DNA of 64,000 bases from Mycobacterium sp. ITM-2016-00316 (lineage in GTDB: Bacteria > Actinomycetota > Actinomycetes > Mycobacteriales > Mycobacteriaceae): positions 1,798,001 through 1,862,000 of the forward strand of contig NZ_CP134398.1 in NCBI RefSeq assembly GCF_002968335.2. The letters run 5' to 3'. Below the pieces are notes generated by a model. The model did not search any database. It was given only the letters and a program-made list of their open reading frames with translations, and was not told the DNA's origin. Both the position numbers and the translations under genes were made by a program. Positions 37,829 to 47,665 of this stretch are shown here, one piece after another (the first letter of the stretch is position 1; each line of letters starts with the position of its first letter).

Positions 37829-39898
37829 ATGTCGGCTCCCACTGGCCTCGACGCCGCCATCGAATACCACATCGTCAACTCACTGGGGTGGCCCGCACTC
37901 AGACCGCTGCAGGCCGCCTCGGTCCAGCCGGTGAGGTCAGGTTCCGATTGTGTCCTCGTCGCACCCACAGCAGGGGGCAAGACCGAAGCCGCCGTATTCC
38001 CGCTCCTTTCCGAGATGGTCGAAGGCAACTGGTCAGGCGCGACCATCCTCTATGTCACTCCACTTCGTGCTCTCCTGAACAACCTCCACGCTCGCGTGAG
38101 CACCTATTGCTCCTGGCTCGGCCGCACGGCGGGGTTGTGGCACGGCGACGTGGGGCAATCTGAGCGTCGCAGGATGCTCGCTGATCGACCGGACATTCTT
38201 CTCACGACCCCGGAATCCATTGAGGCCATGCTCGTGTCACGACGAGTCGATCACGAGCGGTTCCTGGGGTCAGTCCGAGCCGTCGTGGTCGACGAGCTTC
38301 ACGCGTTCGCTGGATCCGACCGGGGCTGGCACCTACTCGCCGTGCTGGAACGAGTCGAACGGATCGCCGGCCGCAAGATCCAGCGCGTGGGTCTTTCGGC
38401 AACCGTAGGTAATCCGGAAACGGTTGGCACGTGGATGCAAGGCTCGACCGAGGGGCGGACACCGGTCGTGGTGGTGCGAGAGGACTCGTCGCCGGCACTG
38501 AGCCCGGAAATCACCGTCGACTACGTCGGGAGCATGGACAACGCTGCCACGGTCATATCCCGGCTCCATCGAGGCGAGAAGCGACTGGTGTTCGCCGAAT
38601 CACGCCGTTCCGCTGAGGAACTCGCCTTCCTCCTGCGCGAGCGCGGCGTTCAGACCTTCGTGTCCCACTCATCGCTCTCCGCCGACGAGAGGCGACAAAG
38701 CGAACGGGCGTTCGCCGAGGCCAAGGACACAGTGATTGTTGCGACATCGACGCTTGAGCTCGGTATCGACATTGGCGACCTCGATCGCGTCATCCAGATC
38801 GACGCGCCGCACACCGTCTCCTCGTTCCTGCAACGACTGGGCCGCACTGGCCGGCGACCGGGCACGAGCCGCAACACTCTGTTCCTCGCCACCAGCCTCG
38901 ACGGACTACTTGACGCTGCCGCCGTGCTGCTCCTGTGGAAACGCGGCTTCGTCGAAGATGTCGTTGCTCCACCACACCCGAGACACCTTGCTGCCCAACA
39001 ACTTCTGGCGTTGGCCCTTCAAGAAGGATCGTTCGGCACATCGGACTGGCCGCGGTGGTGGGGGGACCTTCCGCTCATGGCGGATGGCGCGGAGGTCCTC
39101 GCTTATCTGCGCGCACAAGAGTTCCTCGTTGAAGACTCAGGGTTACTGATGATCGGCCCGCGCGCGGAGAAGGAGTTCGGCAAGCGACACTTCATGGATC
39201 TACTTTCGACGTTCATTGCCGATCTTGAGCTGCGGGTCGTGGCCGGCGTCAAGGAGATCGGATTCGTCTCCCCACTGGCCCTCCCGGCCCGGCCGGACCG
39301 CGAACAACGACCCCTCGTTCTCGGAGGCCGCGGCTGGTTCGTGCAATACGTCGACTGGGAGCGCTTCACCGTATGGGTTGAGGAGGTTCCAACCAAGGGC
39401 GATGTGAAGTGGCCGTCAGGTGCAGTCGCGCAATCGTTCGAGGTATGCCAGGCGAAGAGGAAGGTGCTGCTTGGGGCGGAGCCTGACGTCGAGTTGTCCA
39501 AACGTGTTGCAGGAGCGCTGACGCGCCTTCGTGAAGAGCGCGCCACGGAGGTCGAGAACAACGGCCTTGTGATGCATCCGCGCGGTGTGGGAGGTACGCG
39601 ACTGTGGACCTGGGCCGGCCTGAAGGCGAACGCCACACTTCTCGCAGGGCTGGGTATTGAGGCGAGTGGTGTGGAGAACGAGAGCGTCGTTCTTCCAGAA
39701 GGCATCAGGGGAACTGATGTGAAGGCTGCGGACCCGGACGCCGTTCCGCGCGTCGATGACGAAGCGATCTCGGGGCTCAAGTTCTCCGTAGCGCTGCCGC
39801 CGAATCTGGCTGTCAGGACTCTTGGTGAGCGGCTGGCTGATCCGCGTGGCGCTGGGGAGACTGCCAAAGCGCGCATTGTCCGGTATCGCGCAGGGTGA
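37829..39898 (+). CDS. brxHI: BREX-2 helicase BrxHI
   Basis: A 689-residue SF2 helicase of the Lhr type. Walker A is APTAGGKTEA near residue 47, motif II is VDELHAF near 155, motif III is LSATVGN, and the second lobe has STLELGIDIGDLDRVI and FLQRLGRTGRRPG. The C-terminal 250 residues are the winged-helix and beta domains typical of Lhr-like enzymes. BrxHI ends the standard BREX type 2 gene set. The gene starts three bases after brxD. It should translocate on DNA using ATP, probably as the effector motor of the system. Confidence 0.92.
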   Translation: MSAPTGLDAAIEYHIVNSLGWPALRPLQAASVQPVRSGSDCVLVAPTAGGKTEAAVFPLLSEMVEGNWSGATILYVTPLRALLNNLHARVSTYCSWLGRTAGLWHGDVGQSERRRMLADRPDILLTTPESIEAMLVSRRVDHERFLGSVRAVVVDELHAFAGSDRGWHLLAVLERVERIAGRKIQRVGLSATVGNPETVGTWMQGSTEGRTPVVVVREDSSPALSPEITVDYVGSMDNAATVISRLHRGEKRLVFAESRRSAEELAFLLRERGVQTFVSHSSLSADERRQSERAFAEAKDTVIVATSTLELGIDIGDLDRVIQIDAPHTVSSFLQRLGRTGRRPGTSRNTLFLATSLDGLLDAAAVLLLWKRGFVEDVVAPPHPRHLAAQQLLALALQEGSFGTSDWPRWWGDLPLMADGAEVLAYLRAQEFLVEDSGLLMIGPRAEKEFGKRHFMDLLSTFIADLELRVVAGVKEIGFVSPLALPARPDREQRPLVLGGRGWFVQYVDWERFTVWVEEVPTKGDVKWPSGAVAQSFEVCQAKRKVLLGAEPDVELSKRVAGALTRLREERATEVENNGLVMHPRGVGGTRLWTWAGLKANATLLAGLGIEASGVENESVVLPEGIRGTDVKAADPDAVPRVDDEAISGLKFSVALPPNLAVRTLGERLADPRGAGETAKARIVRYRAG

Positions 39899-40049
39899 CG
39901 TGGTGCCTGGGGGAGAACAATCACTCCGTGCGGACGGTCGCGATACCAGCCGAGGTGAAACGACTCCGGCGGTGAATGCCATACAGGATTCACCGAATCC
40001 GACGATAGCTGGGCACACCGCCCGCTACGAGACACCTAGGAAGGCAATC

Positions 40050-40337
40050 ATGACCGGGGACTCAACAAATGAGGCTCCGCCCGAGTGGCTGTGTACTGGA
40101 ATATCCACCCAAGATGCACGGACGCTTATCGACAGGGGTGTGTCCGTGGCCATCGCACGCCAATGGTCAGACGCTGGCATCGGACCCGACGATGCCAGCG
40201 ATCGCCTCCAGAAGGCAGTGTCACTAAAGGACGCAATCGAATTCGGCGAGCGAGGGATTGCGTCGGGCTACATAGCCCGGACAGCGAACGGACCGCACTT
40301 CTACCTGACTGAAGCAAGCGTCGGGTATATCAGGTGA
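40050..40337 (+). CDS. Small protein with island-shared EWL/QW domain
   Basis: A 95-residue protein from ATG 40050, preceded by AAGG at good spacing (40041-40044). The frame is open upstream to 39822, but that part overlaps brxHI and has no ribosome site. Its whole length matches the N-terminal part of the minus-strand protein at 52851-53681: both show P/S-EWL-x-x-GI/GV, a VAIARQWSDAG- or VALALQWTDAE-like core, DDA and ERGI. The stop overlaps the GTG of the following nuclease-helicase (GTGA), so it may be its partner or regulator. No known family is recognised. Confidence 0.7.
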   Translation: MTGDSTNEAPPEWLCTGISTQDARTLIDRGVSVAIARQWSDAGIGPDDASDRLQKAVSLKDAIEFGERGIASGYIARTANGPHFYLTEASVGYIR

Positions 40338-43150
40338 GCGGAGAATCGGCCATGGCGAATGGCTTCACGGCGCTGTATGAGCAGCTCGGCATTGACCCAA
40401 AGAAGAAGGGCACGCAGTTCGAGCGCATTGTCAAGTTCTTCCTGGAGAACGACCCGTACTACGCGCACGAGTTAGTACGGGTCGATCTGTGGAAGGACTC
40501 CCCACACAAGTGGGGCACGAAGGATCTGGGCACCGACCTGATCGCCGTGCACCGCGACGGGGGGCTGTGGTCGATTCAGGCCAAAGCCTATGGCCCCAAT
40601 TACAGAATCACGAAGAGGGACGTGGATTCATGGCTGAGTGACTCCAACCGCCCAGAGGTCACCTACCGGCTGCTGGTCGCGACGACCAACCGTATTGGGG
40701 GCAATGCGGAGTCCACGATCAAGGGACAGGCGATCAAGGTTGGCACCCGGCTTCGGACAGATCTGGAAGAGGCTGATGTCACATGGCCCAGCTCATTAGA
40801 GGATCTGCGGACCCCGAAGCCCAAACCCAAGGCGCCACTGCCGCATCAGGTCGAGGCGGTCACGGACGTGGTCAATGAATTCCAGGTGCATGATCGCGGC
40901 CAGCTGATCTCGGCAACCGGCACCGGCAAAACCCTCACGGCGTTGTTCATCAGCGAGAAGCTCGAGGCCCGTCGGGTGCTGGTCTTAGAGCCCTCGATCG
41001 CCTTGGTGGGACAGAACCTTGGTGCGTTCATGACCAATAAGACTGTGGACTTCACGCCCGTGGTGGTGGCATCGGAAGTCAGCGAAGGGGATGACGTCCG
41101 GGTGAGTGATCTGGGTTTGCCGGTGACCACCAATCCCGAGGTGATCGCGGCGGAGTTGCGGACGGGCGCCTCCGTCACGGTGTTTTCTACCCTGCACTCT
41201 TCACCGGAGATCGCCGCCGCGTTCCGGCTGGGCAACGTGCCGGAGTTCGATCTCGTCATTGTGGACGAGGCCCATCATCTGGCGCTGCAGGCGGATTCAA
41301 GATTCGCCACCGTTCTCGACGACAAGAAGATCCCAGCCAAGAAGCGGTTATTTATGACCGCTACACCGAAGACCTACGACCTCGAGAAGGTGCTGGAGCC
41401 TGCCCTGAAGGCCGGCGTTGAGCTGGCGTCGATGGACGATGTTGAGAAGTTCGGTCGGGTGTTTCACGAACTGAGCTTCGGCGAGGCGATCAAGCGCAGA
41501 CTGCTTTCGGACTATCAGATCATTATCGTGGGCGTCACCAAGGACGACCCGGTGGTGCGCAAGGTCCTCCTCGACGAGACCAATCAGGGCCGGTTCATCA
41601 CCCTCGACGGCGCCAACGTCAAGCCTGATGAGCCTCTCAACATGCGATCCGTGGGCGGGCAGATAGCCCTGATCAGGGCGATGCGTAAGCACGGATTACA
41701 TCGCGTTGCCGCGTTTCATTCACTGGTAAAGCGCTCACGAGAGTGGGCTGACTCGCTCACGGAAGTCAATCACTGGATGCCTGCGGACCAGCGCATCGAC
41801 AATCTGTCGGTTGCCCATCTTTCGTCGGCGAACTCAGCGTTTGAACGTCAGCAAGTATTAACGGCCCTTCGCAGCCCTGGCAAGGACACGTATGCGGTGG
41901 TGAGCAACGTTCGACTATTCGGCGAGGGTGTCGACGTGCCGAACCTGAATGCAGTCGCGATTATCGATCCCAAAGGGTCGGAGATCGACATTATCCAGAC
42001 AGTAGGTCGGGTTCTGCGGCTTGACCGCAATGACCCCGACAAGATCGGCACAATCGTTCTGCCGGTGTTTGTCGACGCCACGGACGATGACCCCGTGAGC
42101 GCGATAGCAAACTCACTTTATGAGCCAATCCATCGGGTCCTCATGGTGCTGCGTAACGAGGATGAGAGGTTCGCTGAAGAGATCAACATGGTGAGGCTGA
42201 GACTCGGCGCACAGAGGGGTGGATACAAGAGGACAATTGGTCTGTCTCATGTGGCGGAGATCGACATTCCCGCCATCACCGAAGACATCCTGCAGGCGTT
42301 TGAGGCGCGTCTGGTGGAACGGCTGTACTCCTCCTTTTCGTTCTGGGTCGATTTGATCAAGGAGTACAAGCAGGAGTTCGGTAACACAAACATTCCCACT
42401 AGGGTCGACGGTGCGGTATTCCGTTACCGCGGCCACGCTCTGGGGAACGTGACCAATATTTTTCGCACCTGGGCCAAGAACGGCAAGCTCAGCGCGGAAC
42501 GCATAGCGCAGTTGGACGCGTTGCAGTTTCAGTGGGCTCCTTTCGATGAACTCTGGGAGGAAGGGCTTCTCCGGGCTGTTGGCTTTCATAATGAGCACGG
42601 AATTATGCCTACATCAGGACCGGATGCCCGGTGGCTTCAATTGCAGCGGTCCGCCAAGAATCTCGAAGCCGATCGCAGGGAACGACTGGACAAGGAGTTG
42701 CCGGGGTGGGCGCTGTCCGCCCGTGATGTCAAATGGGATGCTAACCGCCAGGAGGCACTGAAATTTGCCATGGAGCACGGCCATGCAAACATCCCGCAGG
42801 ACTACGCGGTGGGAGGCGTCAATGTCGGTTCGTGGGTTTCTACCCAGCGAATAAACAAGGACAGGCTTGGTTCCGAGCGCATCGCTTTGTTGGAGGAGAT
42901 CCCCGGCTGGACTTGGGATGGGCAACTCGCCAAATGGATGGAGATGTTCGACAAGCTCAGTGTTTTCGAGAAGCAGCATGGGCACACCAGCATTCCCAGG
43001 GACTACCCGGATAAGAAGCTGATGTCCTGGGTCAAGGCCCAGCGCAAGAGGTGGCGAAATGGGGTCCTCGGCGAAGAAAGGATCAAGCTGCTGAACAGTC
43101 TTAACACCTGGGAGTGGCAGCCCAAGGGCCGCGGTCTCATTGCCACCTGA
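40334..43150 (+). CDS. Mrr-like nuclease/SF2 helicase with helicase-associated repeats
   Basis: A 938-residue protein starting at GTG 40334, overlapping the preceding stop; ATG 40352 is an alternative. The N-terminal 150 residues form a restriction-endonuclease-like domain: TDLIAVHRDGGLWSIQAKAY gives the D-(x)n-QxK layout of Mrr-type PD-(D/E)xK nucleases, near residues 68-84. The SF2 helicase follows with Walker A SATGTGKT near 195, DEAHH near 310 and motif VI IQTVGRVLR. From about 670 onward four helicase-associated (HA) repeats occur, recognisable by recurrent Trp and G-[HN]-[AT]-[NS]-I-P (HGHANIPQDYAVGG, HGHTSIPRDY). It is probably a DNA-cleaving helicase of type I/IV-like restriction acting beside BREX. 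Confidence 0.85.
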   Translation: MSGESAMANGFTALYEQLGIDPKKKGTQFERIVKFFLENDPYYAHELVRVDLWKDSPHKWGTKDLGTDLIAVHRDGGLWSIQAKAYGPNYRITKRDVDSWLSDSNRPEVTYRLLVATTNRIGGNAESTIKGQAIKVGTRLRTDLEEADVTWPSSLEDLRTPKPKPKAPLPHQVEAVTDVVNEFQVHDRGQLISATGTGKTLTALFISEKLEARRVLVLEPSIALVGQNLGAFMTNKTVDFTPVVVASEVSEGDDVRVSDLGLPVTTNPEVIAAELRTGASVTVFSTLHSSPEIAAAFRLGNVPEFDLVIVDEAHHLALQADSRFATVLDDKKIPAKKRLFMTATPKTYDLEKVLEPALKAGVELASMDDVEKFGRVFHELSFGEAIKRRLLSDYQIIIVGVTKDDPVVRKVLLDETNQGRFITLDGANVKPDEPLNMRSVGGQIALIRAMRKHGLHRVAAFHSLVKRSREWADSLTEVNHWMPADQRIDNLSVAHLSSANSAFERQQVLTALRSPGKDTYAVVSNVRLFGEGVDVPNLNAVAIIDPKGSEIDIIQTVGRVLRLDRNDPDKIGTIVLPVFVDATDDDPVSAIANSLYEPIHRVLMVLRNEDERFAEEINMVRLRLGAQRGGYKRTIGLSHVAEIDIPAITEDILQAFEARLVERLYSSFSFWVDLIKEYKQEFGNTNIPTRVDGAVFRYRGHALGNVTNIFRTWAKNGKLSAERIAQLDALQFQWAPFDELWEEGLLRAVGFHNEHGIMPTSGPDARWLQLQRSAKNLEADRRERLDKELPGWALSARDVKWDANRQEALKFAMEHGHANIPQDYAVGGVNVGSWVSTQRINKDRLGSERIALLEEIPGWTWDGQLAKWMEMFDKLSVFEKQHGHTSIPRDYPDKKLMSWVKAQRKRWRNGVLGEERIKLLNSLNTWEWQPKGRGLIAT

Positions 43151-43414
43151 TCAACGGCCCGAGTGCTCGACAGATTTGTAGGCCAGGAAAGTGTCAGTCC
43201 TTCGGCGAGAACTTTTGTCGCACAGAAACCGTCGCCGCGTCGATGGCTAGCGATAGTGTGGCTCGACAGCCCCGGATTGACGTGCGATGCACGGCCGGTG
43301 GCAGCGACTGTTGGTATAAGGAGAAGCGGGGGCGACGGAATGCGAGTGTTGGTTGGCAGACTGCCACAGTGCTCCTAGCGAACAATCCCATGATCTGCGC
43401 AGAAGGAGCACCGA
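43151..43414. other. Gene-free stretch before mcrB
   Basis: No reading frame here has convincing codon use. It holds a TATAAG (43315-43320) that could be a -10 box for the McrBC operon, and GAAGGAG at 43400-43406 is the ribosome binding site for GTG 43415. No terminator hairpin or repeat is evident. This is the only sizeable break between the BREX-side genes and the McrBC-side genes, so the two sets are probably transcribed separately. Confidence 0.4.
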
Positions 43415-45661
43415 GTGACGAGCACTGCCGAGGTGGGGACGTTTGCACGTGCGGCGGCGGTAGGTGTTGAGGCGGTCGGACGACACCTGATCGATTCCGG
43501 GTTGGCCAACGACGACTCACTGCTTACCCCCGGCCGGCCGGTCTGGACCGCTTCCAATCTCGACGAACTCGCTGCGGCGTACGTCGATAAGCCCGATGCC
43601 GGACCCGGCGGATTCTTCGAGAAGCTGGAGCATCAATTGGCGGATTCGTCCCCCGATGCTGTTCAGCTATTCGCCGAGCTGCTCATCATGAACATGCTGC
43701 CGATTCTCAACCTCGGCGGCGTCCTGAAGGTCAAGCAGGTGGAGAACGTTCTCAGCATGAGTAGTTCTCCGGTTACGCTGCCGGATGCCGTTAGAGCAGC
43801 GCTGCTCGGCGGTGGAGTGTTCAATGGTGGGCAAGCGTTCACAACCTATCGGTGGGCGCAGATCGTCTACCTAATTCAGTTCGCCCGCCATTTCAAGTCG
43901 CTGTCCGATCAACGTCGGGTCGACGCCGTCGCTGAGCCGTTGATCTTCCGGGAAGTAGTGAACGCGGTACCGACCGGTCAAGCGGCCCAACGGCAGTCGC
44001 TGCTTTACTTGGCATTTCCTCATTTCTACCTGCCGGTGGTGAACATCGACCACCGCACGGCGCTCCGCGACGGTCTCGCCGGAAGGTTCCTCGCCGCGCC
44101 ATCAGGTGACCTTGATGTCGATATTGCGCAGATCTACGAAGCTCTCACTGAGGCTGAGGGCGGACACGTCGACCTCTACGCCAAACCTTGGATAGAGCGC
44201 TGGTTGAAGCCGCCTGCGCCTACCCTGCAACACGCGTGGAAGATTCACGGATCCAATGTCAAAGGGCAAGACATGGTGCCTATCTGGCGACGCAAGGAGT
44301 CGGTGTCGCTGGCCGCGAGCCTACTGCGGCCGATCGATGCCGATGTCACACGCGAGCAGCTGAAAGAGTTCGTCGAAACCGATTACAGCTCATCCGGTTA
44401 CGCTGCACGCCAGGAGAAGGTTGACGAGTTCTCTGCCTTCCTCGAGCGGATGCGTCCCGGAGATCTGGTCGTCACAGTAAGCCATGGCGCTATCCACTTC
44501 GGCACGGTCGCCGGTCCCCCTGAGTTTGTCGTGAGCACTGACGGGCGATCCAACCTGCGCCGGCCAGTGAAGTGGTTCGACCATCCGTGCCCTTGGTCCG
44601 ACGTCCCGGACGACGTTGCGGCACGTCTAAGCGCGCAGGGCGAGGTTCTCGAGCTGAGTCAGCATCTAGAGCTACTGACCGCGTTGGCGGAACGAAAGCC
44701 GCAGCGGAATCCGTCGTCAGGCGTCCATCTGCGAGATGCCACCAGCGAACTGGCAGGTCGTCTTCACGTCGGCATTAATTGGGTGCAGGACTGCATCGAG
44801 CTCTTACGCGAGCGTCGTCAGCTTGTGTTCTACGGACCACCGGGCACCGGAAAGACTTACATTGCGAGGGAACTCGCTAACTATCTAACCGACTCGTCGA
44901 ACGTGAAGCTGGTTCAGTTCCATCCGGCCTACTCGTACGAAGACTTCTTCGAAGGCTTCCGGCCGAAGAGCGAAGCAGGCGGCCATATTACGTTTGAGCT
45001 GAAGCCCGGCCCGCTTAGATCTCTGGTCGACAAAGCTGCCGACAACCCCGAGGACGCCTACGTTCTGATCATCGACGAGATCAACCGCGGCAATCTACCG
45101 AAGATCTTCGGAGAACTCTACTTCCTGTTGGAGTACCGCGACCAGACAATCGACCTTATGTATTCTTCGGACAGCTCCGAGCCCTTCTCGCTGCCCAAGA
45201 ATATCTTTGTGATCGGCACCATGAACACAGCCGACCGTTCTATTGCGCTTGTGGACGGCGCGCTACGTCGACGATTCGCGTTTCTGCCTCTGCACCCATC
45301 CGAGGAACCCACCCGTGGGATCCTCCGTAGTTGGTTGGTGGCCAACGGTCACACGAGCCGGCTGGCCGACATCCATGAGGAGCTTAACTCGCGCATCGCC
45401 GACTCCGACTTCAAAATCGGGCCCTCATACTTCATGCGAGGACGCCTCGCCCAGGACCACACGGGTAAGGCATTGGAGCTCATGTGGCGCACCGACATCC
45501 TGCCGTTGCTGGAGGAACACCATTTCGGCGACCACAATGTAGACGTTCCAGCCAAATACGGGCTGGACGTGCTGAGGAAGAGTATCGCTGCGAGATCGGC
45601 TGCGGCTCAACGTGATAGAGACGAATTGGACGACGATGCCGGCATCGCTGGTACTGACTGA
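43415..45661 (+). CDS. mcrB: McrB-like AAA+ GTPase of a type IV restriction system
   Basis: A 748-residue protein from GTG 43415 with GAAGGAG eight bases upstream. The C-terminal AAA+ domain has Walker A FYGPPGTGKTYIA near residue 473, Walker B LIIDEINRGNLPKIFGE near 550, and GTMNTADRSIALVDGALRR. The MNTADRS element is the McrB signature linked to GTP use. The N-terminal 400 residues lack the E. coli McrB DNA-binding domain and instead resemble the long N-terminal region common in actinobacterial homologues (FFEKLEHQLADSSPDAVQLF); this part presumably selects modified DNA. It overlaps mcrC by up to 50 bases. Together they should translocate on and cut DNA carrying modified bases. Confidence 0.88.
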   Translation: MTSTAEVGTFARAAAVGVEAVGRHLIDSGLANDDSLLTPGRPVWTASNLDELAAAYVDKPDAGPGGFFEKLEHQLADSSPDAVQLFAELLIMNMLPILNLGGVLKVKQVENVLSMSSSPVTLPDAVRAALLGGGVFNGGQAFTTYRWAQIVYLIQFARHFKSLSDQRRVDAVAEPLIFREVVNAVPTGQAAQRQSLLYLAFPHFYLPVVNIDHRTALRDGLAGRFLAAPSGDLDVDIAQIYEALTEAEGGHVDLYAKPWIERWLKPPAPTLQHAWKIHGSNVKGQDMVPIWRRKESVSLAASLLRPIDADVTREQLKEFVETDYSSSGYAARQEKVDEFSAFLERMRPGDLVVTVSHGAIHFGTVAGPPEFVVSTDGRSNLRRPVKWFDHPCPWSDVPDDVAARLSAQGEVLELSQHLELLTALAERKPQRNPSSGVHLRDATSELAGRLHVGINWVQDCIELLRERRQLVFYGPPGTGKTYIARELANYLTDSSNVKLVQFHPAYSYEDFFEGFRPKSEAGGHITFELKPGPLRSLVDKAADNPEDAYVLIIDEINRGNLPKIFGELYFLLEYRDQTIDLMYSSDSSEPFSLPKNIFVIGTMNTADRSIALVDGALRRRFAFLPLHPSEEPTRGILRSWLVANGHTSRLADIHEELNSRIADSDFKIGPSYFMRGRLAQDHTGKALELMWRTDILPLLEEHHFGDHNVDVPAKYGLDVLRKSIAARSAAAQRDRDELDDDAGIAGTD

Positions 45662-46832
45662 GGGCGGTCCGCCCGAGACGGTCAGGCTGTCCGCTTCGGA
45701 GTATCGCGCATTTACTGACCTAGAACTCGCGGCGGTCACTCCGACGCTCGAAGATGGGCTCTTCGAGGTGGCTGCTGGCCGGAAGGTCGGCGCTGTCACC
45801 GTCGGTGGGCTCCAAGTCGTAATTCGACCGAAGATCACAGATCTGAACCGCCTGCTGTTCCTGCTCGGATACGCACAGAACCCGCAGATATGGCGTAATG
45901 ACGCTGTGCAGCTCGAGGCGGCCGACGATCTCTTACCTGCGGTGGCTGAGTCATTTGCGCGCCTTGCTACCCGTGCTGTCGAACAAGGACTTCTGCAGGG
46001 ATACCGGACGGTCACCGACACGCTGCCGGTACTGCGAGGTCGCATCTTGGCCAGTGAGCAGATGAGCCGGCTCTACGGGGTGCCCGTCCCAATCGCGGTT
46101 GAGTATGACGACTTCACGGTGGACATCGCCGAAAACCAAATTCTTGCGATGGCCACGCTGCGGCTGTTGACAATCGCGCGCATCAGTGAGCCCGCGCGCA
46201 GGCTGTTGCAACGACTTCGACGCGCACTGGCTGAAGTTTCGGTACCTGCGCGCGGCGCGCAGGTACCGCGGTGGCAGCCGAGTCGGTTGAACGTCCGCTA
46301 CGAGTCCGCGCTCCGTCTGGCCGAGATCGTGTTGGCTGCTGAGTCTTTCGATCACCACCTTGGTCGTGTGACAGTGACGGGCTCTATGTTCGACATGTGG
46401 CGTATTTTCGAGGACTTCGTTTCCGTCGCGCTGCGCGAGTCTCTAGCAAGCCGGGGCTGGCACTGCGAAACACAGGCCGCACTGCATTTGGACGATGAAC
46501 GGCAGGTTGACATGCGTCCTGACCTCCTATGCCGCCAACTCGGATCACCGACGGCAGTGGCCGATGCGAAATACAAAGCCGAACGCCCTGAAGGCTTTCC
46601 AAACGCTGACCTGTACCAAATGCTGGCATACTGCACCGTTCTGGGGCTTTCGGATGGACATCTCATTTACGCGAAGGGCAACGAGTCGGTCAGCGTGCAC
46701 ACAGTACGGAATGCTGGAGTGACAATCAGTTGCCACGCGCTGGACCTAGCCTTGGCGCCAACCGATCTACTGCGACAGGTTGACGACGTGGTGAGCGCGA
46801 TGACCTCCATCCAGTCAACCGAACTCGTCTGA
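45612..46832 (+). CDS. mcrC: McrC-like nuclease subunit
   Basis: A 406-residue protein. GTG 45612 gives the longest form; ATG 45636 is equally possible, and both overlap the mcrB end. The N-terminal part (FEVAAGRKVGAVTVGGLQVV, then RPKITDLNRLLFLLGYA) is the McrC beta domain that contacts the McrB hexamer. The C-terminal nuclease has the PD-(D/E)xK layout: MRPDLLC near residue 300 and ADAKYK near 317, in a module ending with LYQMLAYC. In the E. coli system McrC supplies the cutting activity and stimulates McrB GTPase. Its TGA overlaps the next ATG (TGATG), so a third gene belongs to this operon. Confidence 0.88.
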   Translation: MIETNWTTMPASLVLTEGGPPETVRLSASEYRAFTDLELAAVTPTLEDGLFEVAAGRKVGAVTVGGLQVVIRPKITDLNRLLFLLGYAQNPQIWRNDAVQLEAADDLLPAVAESFARLATRAVEQGLLQGYRTVTDTLPVLRGRILASEQMSRLYGVPVPIAVEYDDFTVDIAENQILAMATLRLLTIARISEPARRLLQRLRRALAEVSVPARGAQVPRWQPSRLNVRYESALRLAEIVLAAESFDHHLGRVTVTGSMFDMWRIFEDFVSVALRESLASRGWHCETQAALHLDDERQVDMRPDLLCRQLGSPTAVADAKYKAERPEGFPNADLYQMLAYCTVLGLSDGHLIYAKGNESVSVHTVRNAGVTISCHALDLALAPTDLLRQVDDVVSAMTSIQSTELV

Positions 46833-47572
46833 TGGAGAGGCGACCACTGGAGAAGGGAACTAGTACCCGACTCGACACCGTGGACATGGCAGATGGCTTG
46901 GGATGGCAGATTGAGTCAACAGACCGAGCTGGCACCTTCATCAGAGGGACGGTCACCATCGAGGTCCACTATGCGGCCAACGATGTAGTCGAGAGAGCGG
47001 TCAAGCGTGGTGCGGACGGCGACGTCGACACTACCGGGGGTGGTGTGACCGCAAGAGTCGATCAGCTGCGGTCATGGCTCGCCTGCCAGGACGGCGTGCG
47101 AGAACTCGTCGAGGCGACCGTTTCAGGATCGCAGCTCTACTCGGAATTTTGGAGGCAGTTCCGTAGCCGAGTAGCTGCCGAGTATCCGGACTGGAGGGCG
47201 CGATCAGGCACGTCGAGAACCGCGCCAAATGCCACGCTACCGACTGGCGTGCCACGGACCTTTTTCTGTTCGGCCTTCAAACCTGGACCCCTGCGCCTGG
47301 AGCTGGCGTTCGGACACCTTGATCCTGCGGTTAACCTTGCCCGCTTTGAATCCTTGCGGGCGAAGAAGGGCCAGTTCGAGTTCGAGTTGGGGGAGAGTGT
47401 TGTGTGGGACGAGATGCCGGGCAAGAACGACACTCGCCTGTACGTGGTGTCGGCATTCACCAGCGTCGCCGATCGCGACCAGTGGCCGGCAATGATGGAG
47501 TGGCTCATCCAAAAGCATCTAGGGTTTCGACGAGCGATTCAAGCCGTCGGTGGTTTAGATGCTGATCGTTGA
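46832..47572 (+). CDS. McrBC-linked protein, module A plus DUF4268-like tail
   Basis: A 246-residue protein whose ATG overlaps the mcrC stop. The first 85 residues (TRLDTVDMADGLGWQIESTD to QLRSWL) form a module repeated in the next plus-strand gene. The second half (LRLELAFGHLDPAVNLARFE, then WPAMMEWLIQKHLGFRRAI) resembles DUF4268, a domain found next to restriction genes and often described as nuclease-associated. No clear catalytic residues are visible. Coupled translation with McrBC suggests an accessory or specificity protein. The DUF4268 link is moderate; the N-terminal module is not recognised. Confidence 0.65.
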   Translation: MERRPLEKGTSTRLDTVDMADGLGWQIESTDRAGTFIRGTVTIEVHYAANDVVERAVKRGADGDVDTTGGGVTARVDQLRSWLACQDGVRELVEATVSGSQLYSEFWRQFRSRVAAEYPDWRARSGTSRTAPNATLPTGVPRTFFCSAFKPGPLRLELAFGHLDPAVNLARFESLRAKKGQFEFELGESVVWDEMPGKNDTRLYVVSAFTSVADRDQWPAMMEWLIQKHLGFRRAIQAVGGLDADR

Positions 47573-47665
47573 ACAGAGTGTGCGCCGCTCCACAGCTGCG
47601 TACTCATCTTTCGCTCGAACCACGCGGTGTGAGGGTATGGACCAGACTTCAAGGAGGGTTGACCA

